Positions 1 through 10,711 of a stretch of 64,000 nucleotides of DNA are shown one piece after another. A program made the position numbers and the translations under genes. The first letter of the stretch is position 1; each line of letters begins with the position of its first letter. The notes under the pieces were generated by a model. The model saw nothing but the letters and a program-made list of their open reading frames with translations, was not told the origin of the DNA and did not search any database. Origin of the DNA: Dendrolimus kikuchii (lineage: Eukaryota; Arthropoda; Insecta; Lepidoptera; Lasiocampidae); assembly GCA_019925095.2 (NCBI GenBank), contig CM034403.1:3725690-3789689 (forward strand), given 5' to 3'.

Positions 1-84
1 TTGCAAACGTCCATAGGTGACGGTAACCGCTTTACGTCAGATGGGCGTCAGCCTGTCTGCTGTACTCCAGCTATAAAAAAAATG
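1..84 (+). repeat. Repeat family A, diverged 3' tail
   Basis: Matches the last ~80 bp of a repeat seen about ten times in this window (best copies at 4651-4962 and 63148-63470), ending in CTATAAAAAAAA. The shared core is a run reading CCATAGG..GGTAACCGCTTT followed by GGGC.GTC.GCCTGTCTGCTG. The A-rich 3' end and 5' truncation of most copies suggest the 3' end of a non-LTR retrotransposon or a SINE that borrows it. This copy is cut by the window edge. Confidence 0.6.
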
Positions 85-545
85 TTTCAAGGTGAAAATA
101 TAAGACAGTTACAGCACCTTGCAGTTATATACGCGTAGAATTTTTTGCGCAAGGACAGATAAACCAATTCTTCCTTGGAATTTATCCAAATTATTCATAA
201 GCCCATGTGAACAAAGTCGTGGGAACAAATAGTTTAATACTAAATTCAAGTGCTCTCTGTGATAAATAACATATCTGAGCGTGCCAATTAGAAGACATTA
301 ACTCATCACTGAGCATTAAATCCCGGTTGCGTTCAGAGCGTTCATTTGATGCCGAGGGTCCGCTTTCATACTTTTTCTTCTCCACTTCGCGCGGATTTCG
401 ACATCCATATAAATCTATCCCTGATTGATAGCACGAATTTTGGTTGTATATGTAGCTGCTGCCGCCTGACCTTTCAAACCCGTATATCGGAAAATCGGGA
501 TTGGGTAAAGGGAAGACGAAGGATGGGATAAGTAATGTAAAGTGG

Positions 546-732
546 GCATTACATTATCCATTTTGCAGAGCGCTAAATCTGGTGCGCTTGCTAGTGCACT
601 AGAAGCTAAGCAAGCGTGGCAGAGCCTATACAATCGCACAAGATTGGCTCACTAGCTGCCTAACAACCTTAACACCATCCAAATTTAGCACGCTAGTTCA
701 CCTAGCGCTCTGTAAATTGGATAATGTAATGC
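546..732. mobile_element. MITE with ~30-bp terminal inverted repeats
   Basis: The left end begins GCATTACATTATCCATTTTG and the right end is its near-exact reverse complement, ending AATGTAATGC. About 125 bp of non-coding sequence lies between. Length and structure fit a non-autonomous DNA transposon. I see no clear target-site duplication, so the superfamily is open. Confidence 0.7.
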
Positions 733-927
733 CGGCTTTAGGAAGGAAATGAAATATAGAAGATGGGAAAGTCAGGAAAACCTAGGAAGGGATATCACTG
801 TCGTGGATAGGATGAGTATATAAAAGTGGCAATTCTAGATCCCGGGGTCGTATACCCGAACCTATTGTTGAATCAGAAGGCGTTAACACTAAATAGTTTA
901 ATAAACACTAAATAAATAAATTTCCAG

Positions 928-1931
928 TATATATGGCACTCCGAGTTTCCCAGTGAAAGTTGTCATTGGAATATTTGCGGGTGCTGTGGGTGCTTTTATC
1001 GGCACGCCGGCAGAGGTGGCTCTCATCCGGATGACGGCTGACGGAAGACTTCCACCGGAGAAGAGGAGGAACTATAAGAATGTGTTTAATGCTCTAGGCA
1101 GGTTAGATTACTGCAGTTTTTGGATCCAGTTGACTCCGAATTTCAAATACGTCAAACAGTCATGTGGTTAATATTCAGCCAGCCATACGTGTTGCTTACG
1201 ACACTCGTATTTCACTTGTATCTACTTTATAGAAGGGTATTTCGTAATAGGATGAAAAAGGACAGAAATGGCCTCTTGTTCTATGATACCCAGAAGTTAT
1301 ATCGTATTATATAATGGTATATGATACATAATTAATAAAAATTGTCAATGCTAAATATTACCTACTTGGTTGTTTAATAAAATTTAATACCACTTATCAG
1401 ATAGGAGATTCACAATACAATCTGCAAAGAATTTTATAATTGTCCTCAGAATAACAAGGGAGGAAGGCCTATTTACTTTGTGGAGGGGTGGAGTTGCTAC
1501 AATCACCAGGGCTATGGTAGTCAACGGTGCTCAACTTGGAACTTACGCGCAAGTATGTCAGTTTTCGTCTCTTTCAAACTATCGTAGTCCAATGCTGGCT
1601 AATCGTTTTACGCGGATCGAGCCAGCCCTAAGAGCTATCATCAAGATAATGATTCCAGCATGACTCTACTGTCTCTTACGGAAGTCGTCGTTTTGAGGTC
1701 TTGTGTATAACAGAATATGCAAGAAATTTTATGATCGTTCAACAAATGTCTGGATAATTAAGCTTCCTCAAACAAAGTCATTTATTGCGTCACTTGCAAA
1801 TTTACTTTGCAGGCGAGAGAGATGTTATTACCTACGATTGGCGATGGTATACACCTGCATGTTCTAGCATCCATGATAGCTGGAATGGTCACAACAGCAG
1901 CTTCATTGCCAGTTGATATAGTTAAGACAAG
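928..1931 (+). CDS. Mitochondrial 2-oxoglutarate/malate carrier-like protein, three internal exons
   Basis: SLC25 inner-membrane carrier, most like the oxoglutarate/malate exchanger (M2OM, SLC25A11), which swaps cytosolic malate for matrix 2-oxoglutarate. Exons: 928-1101, 1450-1552 and 1813-1931, all with AG acceptors and GT donors and joining in frame (donors GTTAGA, GTATGT, GTAAGG). The first exon encodes the family signature GTPAEVALIRMTADGRLP; the second ITREEG..TLWRGG; the third TTAASLPVDIVKTR, which carries the PxDxxK carrier motif of the third repeat. Together with the last exon (5911-6091) this gives ~191 residues, against ~314 for the whole vertebrate protein, so roughly the first 120 residues lie upstream of the window. 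Introns are 348, 260 and 3979 bp; the last is full of transposons. Divergence from the classical protein suggests a paralog rather than the canonical housekeeping copy. Confidence 0.88.
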
Positions 1932-2208
1932 GTAAGGTTCTTCTCAACACACAAATCATATTATTCCGCAAACGAATTTCTTAATGATAAATTCGAAACA
2001 TAATTCAATACCAAATGAATAATAATATTTTAATTAAAGACATTAAACATTTGACATACACAGATTGAAATAATAAATAGGTAAAAAAAACAGACATCTA
2101 TATAATTAATAAATAAAGGTAGTAAATATTGTCCAGGTTACATAATTGGTAGTTAATAAAATAAATAGGAACTAACTATTTAAAATATGACGATTAAGAT
2201 CCTGCTTA
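1932..2208. other. Start of carrier intron, no feature seen
   Basis: AT-rich intron sequence after the GTAAGG donor. I see no repeat match, exon or RNA gene before the Harbinger-type MITE at 2209. Confidence 0.5.
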
Positions 2209-2691
2209 AGGCCCCCATATACGGAATGATTTCTCGTTACGATCCGTCGTTTCAGACCGATCGTAACGACGAATTGATGGTGTGATATCATGATCGCAAC
2301 TGAAACGAATCATGAATATCATGACGATAGATCGAAGGTGTATATATATCTCGATTCGTCATTCTCATATAGACGTGCCAGTATTTTGGGTAGAATCTTA
2401 ATTCGTTTAAAATATCTACATGTAAATATTGACTTCGTTTTAATAACCATTTCTTAACCCACGCTTATCTAGGTTTTCTTTTCTGTCGTAGCCGGGTTAA
2501 ACTTAGGTACCGCTACATAGATAATGAACAGAAGTTCGTTATCTTCTATATATATTCACGTACGAATGATTATAAACGAACGATCGCAACGAGCGATCGT
2601 TTCGTGTGTTGAGTGCCAATTCGACGTGATGGATCGTCACGATTTTCGTCAGATCCATCGTAACGACGAGTCGTTCCGTGTATGGGAGCCT
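2209..2691. mobile_element. PIF/Harbinger-type MITE
   Basis: Ends are inverted repeats: left AGGCCCCCATATACGGAA, right reverse complement AGGCTCCCATACACGGAA, extending into related GTTACGAT.. sequence. The element is flanked on both sides by TTA (2206-2208 and 2692-2694), the 3-bp target duplication typical of PIF/Harbinger. No transposase is encoded. It lies in the last intron of the carrier gene. Confidence 0.72.
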
Positions 2692-2751
2692 TTACTTGCA
2701 CACCAGTGAAACTGGTAAATTATACTGAACCATATATTTTTTATATTCTAT

Positions 2752-3055
2752 CGCAGGAGTTCAGCAGACAGGCAGACGGCCCACTTAATGGAAAGCGGTT
2801 ACAATTGCCTATGGACATTTGCAACACCAAAGGTGCTACAAATGCGCTGCTGCTCTCTTAAGGGTCACTGGAACCTGGTCACTAATGCCGGAACACAACT
2901 CAAGGTTGTTATGGCGACATACCCTAGACGAGGGGTGGTAGCCATCCAGTCGGGCAAATGCCCTACCACCTGGCTGTGGGTTGTTAAGTCGCCTCTTACG
3001 ACAGACCGCCCGGCCGCAGGAAATTGTATTCATTCTCCGTTCCTGCACGGATAAA
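2752..3055 (-). repeat. Repeat family A, near full copy
   Basis: Reverse-complement copy of the ~310-bp repeat: read on the minus strand it starts CCGTGCAGGAACGGAG and ends CTGAACTCCTGCGA. Sits in the last carrier intron. Stop-free stretches of 70-90 codons in it recur in other copies because the repeat is conserved, not because it is a gene. Confidence 0.8.
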
Positions 3056-3189
3056 ACCAAGAACCATGTATTTCTTGGAACACCTGTATACAGCTACATT
3101 TATGCAAGAATAAATATTTAATTTAATTTCATATAAATTGTTGAATTATCCAAAATCTTAATGCTGTCACATGACTTTACATTTAAGTC

Positions 3190-3350
3190 AATAGCCCTTC
3201 TAGACAAGTGGCATTAACGCTAATCGAATAGAATAGAAAATGTATGAGAAAAAGGAATGGCAACAGACAAGTGGCAAAACGATTCCCAACAAAATTTTAA
3301 GTTGAAGTTTTACGGGCAGATTGTTAATGTACTTGTCCAATTCGAAAACC
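3190..3350. repeat. Dispersed repeat H, copy 1
   Basis: Shares GACAAGTGGCAAAACGA and the run around GTTAATGTACTTGTCCAAT with 62130-62235. Two decayed copies of an unclassified repeat, possibly an arm of a larger element that also includes repeat G, which neighbours it in both places. Confidence 0.5.
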
Positions 3351-3360
3351 TGCAACTAAT

Positions 3361-3685
3361 GAGGTGTCTTTGGGACACATGTTTGGAACGAAGTTCTCCT
3401 AAAATGTCTTAAAAATTCTCAAAACGTCTCAAAAAGTGTGTCGATAAGCATCGAAAACCATCGAAATTTTATCAAAAACCTATGTATAGAAAGAAATACA
3501 TAAACAAACAAATAGTATCAAAAACAGCGTATATTATTACACTAATTGATATTTTAGATTTTATTTCATTGCATTAAAGTTGATAGCTTACTATAGCAAA
3601 AAGTGTCGTGACAACTTTTCGTAAGAATTTTTCCGTCTAGCCCCCTTTCACAACGCGCGATAAGCAACTTCGTTCCAAAAATTAA
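3361..3685. mobile_element. Dispersed element E, copy 1
   Basis: Starts GAGGTGTC..GGGACAC followed by TGGAACGAAGTTC, and ends GCAACTTCGTTCCAAAAA, so the ends carry GGAACGAAGTT in inverted orientation. The internal segment AAAAGTGTCGTGACAACTTTT and the CCGTCTAGCCCCC run recur in copy 2 (5196-5658). Non-coding; probable MITE. Confidence 0.62.
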
Positions 3686-3690
3686 TTCGA

Positions 3691-3846
3691 TCTGGAACCA
3701 AAAAACGCATCTATAGTCTACTTTAAAATTATGCCGTCTTTCACCACGTCTCGTCTAAATTAATGTCGCCCCTCCACGCGGCCGTAACGCTTTTTCGTGA
3801 CAGAAAAATCTTAATACCCCCGTCTATATAGAAGTTTCACTTCAAT
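3691..3846. repeat. Dispersed repeat G, copy 1
   Basis: Near-identical in inverted orientation to 61822-61977, sharing CGGCCGTAACGCTTTTTCGTG and TATATAGAAGTTTCACTTCAA. Class unknown. In both places it abuts or lies near repeat H, suggesting that G and H are parts of one larger element. Confidence 0.6.
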
Positions 3847-3904
3847 AACATATAGTTGCGCTAATTATTATGTCTTTCTCATACGTTTAGAGCTAATGCC
3901 ATTT

Positions 3905-4188
3905 GGGGGCCACCCACAGATTACGTCACACGAAACACATGATTTTTGACCCCTCCCCCGTCCTCGCCACAGCTGGTCACATTCCTGTCACTCCTCCCTC
4001 CTTACTGTGACAGCACATATTTTGCAATTTTACATCAAGATATGATTAAATTAAAACAGCAGTTCCGTAATTTAAATTAGATTTTGAAATGCGACGTCGC
4101 GAGATTTAGGACCCCTCCAAAGACCAACCTCTTGTCACAATGTCACACTTCGTCGACACACTACTCCCCCGTAATTTAAGGATGGTAC
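3905..4188. mobile_element. MITE family B, copy 1
   Basis: Ends resemble GGCCATCCACAAATTACGTCAC. The element contains GTGACGTCA-like palindromes near both ends, as do the copies at 4974-5825, 13996-14360 and 56180-56429. No coding capacity; a non-autonomous DNA transposon family. Confidence 0.68.
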
Positions 4189-4345
4189 CTTATTTGGGCG
4201 AGTAAGTAATACTCAAATACTATAAAGCTGTGCTCTTTGCTCAGTCAGAATTCTGAATGGGAAATGAGAGAGGCTTCGCAAAGGTGATGTTATCGACGTC
4301 TACATTTGGTCCAGCACTGCTAGTGCTGATTGTAGTAGTCTAAAA

Positions 4346-4603
4346 CAGTGTTTTTTAATCTGTGAATCACGACCCCTAGGAGGGTCGCAGAGCCATGCTT
4401 GGGGAGTCGCCGGCAGAAGGGAAAAGACAATTTAAATTTATACCTCGTACTTAAGTACTTCCTAATATATGTAACAAAATAGAGAAAAACATAAACGTAG
4501 TCTTTTAAATTACTAACTTTTAGTCTGTCTATATCCGAAGGGGGTCGCCAAATTATTTCAACCTGTAAAGGGGTCGCATATTCAAAAAGATTGAAAAACA
4601 CTG
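4346..4603. mobile_element. hAT-type MITE
   Basis: Terminal inverted repeats CAGTGTTTTTTAATCT / CCAGTGTTTTTCAATCT, followed inward by GACCCC-type sequence on both sides. Flanked by 8-bp near-duplicates GTCTAAAA (4338-4345) and GTCTAGAA (4604-4611). Both features fit the hAT superfamily. A 93-codon stop-free stretch inside has no recognisable protein homology. Confidence 0.78.
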
Positions 4604-4650
4604 GTCTAGAATACAGGCTAAGTAAACGGTTGATACAAGCATCATCATTT

Positions 4651-4962
4651 CATCCGTGCAGGAACGGAGAAAGAATACAATTTCCTGCGGCCGGGCGGCC
4701 TGTTGTAAGAGGCGACAAAATAACCCACAGCCAGGTGGTAGGGTATTTGCCCGACTGGATGGCTACCACCCCTGGTCTAGAGTATGCCGCCATAACAACC
4801 TTGAGTTGTGTTCCGGCATTAGTGACCAGGTTCCAGTCTCTCTTAAGAGAGCAGCAGCGCATTTGTAGCACCTTTGGTGTTGCAAATGTCCATAGGCGAT
4901 GGTAACCGCTTTCCATCAAGTGGGCCGTCTGCCAGTCTGCTGAACTCATGCAATAAAAAAAA
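4651..4962 (+). repeat. Repeat family A, reference-length copy
   Basis: Full ~312-bp copy: starts CATCCGTGCAGGAACGGAG, passes through GGCCGGGCGGCCTGT and ends TGAACTCATGCAATAAAAAAAA. The A-rich tail and the frequent 5' truncation of sister copies indicate target-primed retrotransposition. No A/B-box tRNA promoter was recognised. Confidence 0.8.
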
Positions 4963-4973
4963 GCGTAGTAGAG

Positions 4974-5825
4974 GCCATACTTAAATTACGTCATTCGCTA
5001 AGGGGGTCCAACGTGTGTGACATTCTGTGGCAAATGATGGGAGGGTCATAAATTTTGTGACGTCACATTTCAGAATCGAATATATCTAAGCTTTAAAACA
5101 CGAAATTTGAACTAGTAACGAAAAACTTCAAGTCTATATGTATGAGCAGTGTTTAAATTATTAAAAAATAATTTAAATGGAAATAAACAACTTGAGAGGT
5201 GTCAAGGGACACCCGGATGGAACGAAGTTCCTTTCGATTAATTAGTGAAGAAATTGTACTTTTTTTTAAGTTATAATATTTTTTTTTTTATTATTAACAA
5301 ATATAATGTATAATATAAACTTAATCAGTAGGCTCAATTTTAGTAATAATTGGCTTGTGGTAACTGAAGTAGGAAACATATGTTTGGGATTCTATTTTTT
5401 ATTATTTATTATGTACAAAAAACCTGTATACACTCAACAAAAATAATCGTCGCGACACCACACTGTTCAATGCGAAATAGAAAGACGAAACGAAAATAAC
5501 TGGCTTGCTTTCTATGAGAGAGAGAGACAGACAGAGAAACACGCGCACGCCGCACGGCTTACAACTATAGCAAAAAGTGTCGTTACAACTTTTGGTCTTA
5601 ATTTTTTCCGTCTAGCCCCCTTTCGCAACGCGCGATAAGGAACTTCGTTCCAAAAACTAGTTACGGAACTGCTGTTTTAATTTAATAATTTCTTGACGTA
5701 AACTTGCAAAATATGTGATGTCACACTAGGAAGGGTGGAATCTCGCTAATGTGACCTACTGTGACAAGGACGGGGAAGCGGTAAAAAATCAAGCAATTCG
5801 TGTGACGTAATTTGTAGATGATCCA
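4974..5825. mobile_element. MITE family B, copy 2, split by element E
   Basis: Left part 4974-5195 and right part 5659-5825 match the two halves of the uninterrupted copy at 13996-14360; element E (5196-5658) is inserted between them. Terminal sequence is ACTTAAATTACGTCATTCG on the left and GTGACGTAATTTGTAGATGAT on the right. Confidence 0.7.
5196..5658. mobile_element. Dispersed element E, copy 2, nested in MITE B
   Basis: Second copy of the GGAACGAAGTTC element, inserted inside a family B MITE. It is longer than copy 1 and contains a GAGAGAGAGACAGACAGAG low-complexity stretch near 5516-5535. Its ends are the best guide to the family's borders because the host MITE sequence resumes on each side. 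Confidence 0.66.
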
Positions 5826-5910
5826 TAAACAGGCGATATAGATATGCGAAATTGGCTTCAATTCTTTCGGCGTTTATTATAACCAATATTTATAACTTTT
5901 AATGTTCCAG

Positions 5911-6091
5911 GGTCCAGAATTCAGGGAAGGGAGCAAGTCAAGTAGCAGTACTAATGGACGTGATCAAGAAGGAAGGTGTCTTAGCCCTTTGGAAGGGATT
6001 TATACCAACATATGCTAAAATGGGTCCAATGACAGTACTAATTTTCGTATTCGTGGAACAACTGAACGTATTGTACTTGAAATACGCTTGA
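5911..6091 (+). CDS. Mitochondrial 2-oxoglutarate/malate carrier-like protein, terminal exon
   Basis: Last coding exon of the carrier that starts at 928. The acceptor TGTTCCAG is followed by a base completing the arginine codon of the PVDIVKTR motif. The exon encodes TRVQNSGKGASQ, KKEGVLALWKGFIPTYAKMG and VFVEQLNVLYLKYA, then TGA at 6089-6091. EG..ALWKG is the conserved matrix-loop signature and the following segment is the sixth membrane helix. Compared with vertebrate and fly oxoglutarate carriers, the loop after TRVQN is about six residues shorter and lacks the DGKPEY-type stretch; usual GFTPYY and LGPHT are GFIPTY and MGPMT. That points to a diverged, still intact paralog. No canonical AATAAA is visible in the next 500 nt; a long inverted repeat begins 47 nt after the stop. 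Confidence 0.88.
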
Positions 6092-6137
6092 CATGTCTTA
6101 ACACATTCAGTGCATTGCCAGATTTAACCCTTAACAC

Positions 6138-6550
6138 TTTAGCTCACTATTAGCACATGTGTCCGCGATGAGAGTGCAGATCGCGTTTGTGTACGTGATC
6201 GTTAATTGTGTTGTTGTCTCACTCTGTTTATATAGGAGTTGTGTGATTTGTATGAAATGGGTATATTTTCTTGGTATATTACGAGATAGTGATATTGATA
6301 ACGGCTTTTTGGTATATCGATAATTGTCTTAAGGGTTAAGACTATTATCGATATACTTATCGATATACCAAAAAGCCGCAAGACTAACACTATCACTATC
6401 TCGTAATATACCAAGAAAATATACCCATTTCATACAAATCATACAACTCCTATATAAACAGAGTGAGACAACAACACAATTAACGATCACGTGCACAAAC
6501 AAGATCTGCACTCTCATCGCGGAGACATATGTGCTAATAGTGAGCTAAAG
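6138..6550. repeat. Long inverted repeat (fold-back element), ~175-bp arms
   Basis: The left arm starts TTTAGCTCACTATTAGCACA and the right arm ends as its near-complement, GTGCTAATAGTGAGCTAAA. Arms pair almost throughout, with a short centre near 6325-6345 containing TTAAGGGTTAA. If transcribed it would form a ~175-bp hairpin. Probably a palindromic MITE. It lies directly 3' of the carrier stop codon. Confidence 0.85.
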
Positions 6551-6610
6551 AGAAGAATTTTCAAACAGCGTGTTGGAGGTCTATTTAAACCATTGAGTTA
6601 TATGTACTAC

Positions 6611-7206
6611 CAGGCCTTTTTTTGTCACTTCTTTTTTGGGGGCATACTAATTCTCGAAAGTTGAAAGTCCATAATTACTTATTTATTTTTTGTCTACTAA
6701 TTAATCGCGAAATGCTCGGATAATATTTCGTTCACTACACTAGGAACTCATTGGATCTATGGGTTGCTGTATACTTCTTCCGCTTTCGTTGTGTAGCTCC
6801 ACTCCGAAAAAAGGACAGTTTATTCACCGCTTCCAAAGCCTTTTCATAGTACGTATCAGGTTCAGTTATTCTTTGTCCAAATATTTGAACCACATTTTCA
6901 ATTTTCTGATCAGCACCCATAGGCTAATATCACGATTTTACAAATCTAAACTCAGCTCAATTAGCTCTTGGAGCATAGCATATTTCGTATGAGGCGAAGC
7001 GGTAACTGTTCAGGAAAGATGTATTAGATTTTGTATTTGAATAATTTTGACTTATTAAAAAAAACATTTTTTTTGTAAAGTTTACTAAAATTGTTTTTTT
7101 TTCAAATTCTTTCATTTTTCCAAGTTTTTATGGCAATTTTTCGATATTTTCGAAATTTCCTTTAAGGGCACTGCGTTCCTCCACGTGCCTCACAAAAAAA
7201 GCCCTG
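6611..7206. mobile_element. hAT-type non-autonomous element
   Basis: Ends CAGGCCTTTTTTTGTCAC and (reverse complement) CAGGGCTTTTTTTGTGAG, flanked by exact 8-bp duplicates TGTACTAC (6603-6610 and 7207-7214). A related inverted copy is at 35846-36198. The 8-bp duplication and CAGGG-type ends place it in hAT. Short stop-free stretches inside show no recognisable transposase. Confidence 0.86.
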
Positions 7207-7214
7207 TGTACTAC

Positions 7215-7820
7215 GTACTAGAGAAGCTATTCAGAACAAAAAAGTCCGAACTTAATGAAAACGGGGGCCTACGCGGGGCGACTCATGCATTTGCTGCAGC
7301 GCTAAAACTGCAAAAAACAACTACTTATGTCGTCTAACCAAACTATTAAAACATGCAGCACTAGATCGCTTAAATTCGCCTGAACATGGCCGCAGCAATG
7401 ATGCCTCGAGACCATTTAAAATGGATAAAATTTAATTAAAATAACATATTTTATCGGGAATAAAACAAACTTACTGTGAAAAATCACACCTTGACTTTGA
7501 GTTTCTTGAGTGTTTTGAATAGTACCATTTGTACACATGACGACGTTTTTATTAGAATTATTTTGCACTCAAACCCGTAAAGTATTGACAACAGCCCGGC
7601 GGAGACTAAGTGAGTTTTGGTCCCTGGACCATAACGAGTGTTTAAATAAGCTAGTCACGAACGCCTTCTCTAGTACATAGTACATTAAACCTCATTGATT
7701 AAAACTTGTGATTGACCTACGAGGCCTAATCAGCTCAGCTATGAATTTGGGTATTTGACAGTCAAGTCAACTTAAACACTTTTTATCATTGCACAAAACG
7801 CCTCGTACATTTTGTATTTT
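7215..7820. other. Unassigned intergenic stretch
   Basis: No gene, repeat match or RNA gene recognised. It ends where a 5'-truncated family A copy begins. Confidence 0.5.
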
Positions 7821-8055
7821 GCCAGGTGGTAGGGCATTTACCCGACTGGATGGCTACCACCCCTGGTCTAAAGTATGTCGCCTAACAACCTTGAGTTGTG
7901 TTCCGGCATTAGTGACCAGGTTCCAGTCTCCCTTAAGAGAGCAGCAGCGCATTTGTAGCAACTTTGATGTTGCAAATGTCCATAGGCGATGGTAACCGCT
8001 TTCCATCAAGTGGGCCGTCTGCCTGTCTACTGAACTCCTGCAATAATAATAAAAA
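7821..8055 (+). repeat. Repeat family A, 5'-truncated copy
   Basis: Begins at the GCCAGGTGGTAGGGCATTT position of the repeat, lacking the first ~80 bp, and ends CTGAACTCCTGCAATAATAATAAAAAG. Truncation at the 5' side only is the expected outcome of incomplete reverse transcription. Confidence 0.78.
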
Positions 8056-8337
8056 GTATGGGAATACTGCCTTATGATGGCAGAACTTCAACGAGCCATA
8101 TAGCTTATTGATGATTGTTAAACTATAATTAAAATTATTTCTATAATAAACTGTTGAAAGTAAGATGATAGCAAGGGATTTGAATGTCCGCTCTTTTATA
8201 TGAACATTATAGATTTTTTGGTCATATGTGTCCCATATCCAATTTTAGGACCTAGGAAGTGCATGCCAAGAAAATTTACACCACAACATAAACAAATGTC
8301 ATAAACTATCGTTTGACATAATTATTAGAGATATCAC

Positions 8338-9190
8338 GAATATTCGGCTAGTATGCGGTATTCGGCCTAATTGGCCACTTTTTAACTGCCGAATGGCGTA
8401 TAGCGTACCAAATCGTGAAAAAAAATGCACATTGCTCGAAATTATATATATTTCCATCAGAAATTGATAGTTAAACTACTGTAGCAGCGAGAGGTAGACG
8501 TTAAATGATACTTCAGATGGCAGAGAGTATTCACGGCAGAGTGCTGATGTGCATTGAACTGAACTAATTTATTTTGGAAACAGTAACCTATAGTACAAAT
8601 ATTAACAAGTCGTACAGCTAGTACAATGTATAGCACAGTGTGTGAGCGGGACGGATGATGTGCGAGCGAAATAGAGCAACGATTAATATATGCGGTCCCG
8701 CGTTGCGCTAGCCAGTAGTTCGTTGTCCGCTGCAATTACTAGACGTATGCAGCTCCCATAGTACGTTTTAACACTGTTAAATGCTATTAATATATTTTTA
8801 TTTTAATACTATGTTTCGGCCAGTTTTTAAAATGTCAGAATCAAATAAAATATCATTTTAAATCGCGCTTAAAACCCTTAAAACATACTATACGCAAGAG
8901 TTAACTTGAGACCCGAGCGGAATGCGTACTTCCCTCCCGACCCCCGCCTTCTTACCGCTCTCGCAATCGACGCGTCAATACCTCGCGCTTACGTCATCCG
9001 AGCGACGTCTCAAGTTAACTCTTGCGGGTTGTAGTTTTATTTATGTGTACCTATCATTCGTGAGAACGTAAGGTAATTCTTCATAAATTATTGCCTTAAT
9101 ACTAAACTGCTACGAGCGAATTGCACATATTTTACGCCGAACATTCGATAGCCGAAAATTCGGTATCCAGCCAAACCACTATTCGTGGTA
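8338..9190. mobile_element. TIR element with ATTCGG-type ends, interrupted
   Basis: Left end reads ATCACGAATATTCGGC and right end GGTTTGGCTGGATACCGAATTTTCGGC in reverse complement, preceded by TACCACGAAT. Interior has no intact coding sequence; a 93-codon stop-free stretch at 8457-8735 (minus) lacks recognisable homology. A smaller MITE (8892-9027) is inserted. Superfamily not determined. Confidence 0.55.
8892..9027. mobile_element. Small MITE with 20-bp perfect TIRs
   Basis: CGCAAGAGTTAACTTGAGAC at the left is repeated exactly in inverted form at the right. The ~95-bp interior is GC-rich relative to its surroundings. No clear target duplication seen. It lies within the ATTCGG-type element. 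Confidence 0.75.
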
Positions 9191-10291
9191 ACTCTAATCA
9201 TTATCTATCTTTTCAAATTAAGCTTATTAGCGATATCATGCATTAATACAGAGTTTACACATTTTGGTAAGCAATACATCAGCAAATGCCTAGCGAAGCA
9301 AAAAATGCACACACATCCATTTAAAAACCAATGTTAGTTGCTAGATTTTGTAATGTATGGAGGGTAGAAGTAAAGAGGACTATATCGATGTATCTAAAAA
9401 TGTCCGTTGAAAAGTAGCCAATTTAGGTGGCGCCATGGCAACAAGTGGGAATATTTTTAAAACAGTGCTAAAAATTATTAGAGTAGGATAGTAAATTAAA
9501 GAAGGAAAGAAAGACTTCCGCTTTGTTATAGCTTATTTTTTTAAATTATTATAACATAGAGAAACATCGATATGAAATATAATTATGTATGTGTTACGGA
9601 GTCTCCTCTTGTGCAATACTCTCTTTATTTGGATTTTGTATTTTTTGGTTTTATTTGAAATTAAGACAAAATGAATATCTTTAACAGCGTTTATTGCGTA
9701 CTTTACAAAGTATGGTTTTAGAAGAAAAAATAAAAAGTTGCCAGAGACAATAATAAAATATTAATGTTTATGCAGTGAGTGGCGGGAATTCAAAACGTAG
9801 ACATATGATTTTAAGTGACTTGTCCACTTGACTAAGGACTGGATTTAAGACTCAATATTAAAAATTTAATTAAATTTTAAAGAAAGCCATCGAATGTATT
9901 AAAAATGTTCAACTCGGCACACTTCACTCTGATTATAACTGCTGCTAAATTCATATCATTTCCATTTGCTACGATTTTAGGTAAATCTTCGAATAGTAAC
10001 TTGCTGGAAGGTGGACACCTTTTCAACATGTCAACCCCCATACAATACGGTTATCCTTACTTCTACCCTCCATATTGTAATGATACAGCTGAGATATTGT
10101 TCTAGAAATATGGTACATCGTTTATTATTTTATTATAGATGCGTTTAGGTCATTTAAAAATTGTAACTCTTATTCTAAGTCATTTTCAGAATATAAACAA
10201 ATACTCTTTCACCTCTTGAAATGAAACTCTTATAACCTCTAGGTACAGTTTTCTTTTTTCGTTAAATTTTATATTTCTTGTTATAAATAGT
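9191..10291. other. Gene-free AT-rich stretch
   Basis: About 1.1 kb with no recognisable exon, RNA gene or repeat match to other parts of the window. Confidence 0.5.
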
Positions 10292-10455
10292 ATAATTGGA
10301 TGTAGTTTAGCAGAAACGACCTAACACACAAAAAGTTGTTTTTGAGTTATTGAGGTTTTAAGTTTAGACAAAAATTGCTGGTAAATTGGTATATACAACT
10401 CATTTTTGACCACAATGTGGGTTGAGTCCTTTCTGCTAAACTACGTCCAATTGTA
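10292..10455. mobile_element. Small MITE, ~22-bp TIRs
   Basis: Left ATAATTGGATGTAGTTTAGC and right end reverse complement ACAATTGGACGTAGTTTAGC pair over ~24 bp including AGAAA. The 164-bp element has no coding capacity. Confidence 0.74.
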
Positions 10456-10711
10456 GAAAATATACTTAATATTGTATTTAGTTATAGTGGATTTTCGCAA
10501 TACTGTTCAATAAAACAATTTTTTGTCAATTATACTTTATTTGTCACCATAATTTTAAACCTAAAACACACAGCCCGTTTATGAATAAATTAAAAACAGC
10601 CCATATATTTAAATTAATGTCCCTCCTGGACCTGGTTTAATTGTCAGTATTACTGACTGTGACCAAATGCGACTTATAGTGTTAAAAAAAAATTACGCCG
10701 TTAATTATTAG

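Noticed and set aside
2788..3060. Stop-free stretches of 70-125 codons within the copies of repeat A (also near 4650, 7790, 20313 and 63153)
   Set aside because: The same peptides recur only because the repeat recurs. Frames are open on both strands, end in A-rich tails and show no domain. They are repeat DNA, not genes.
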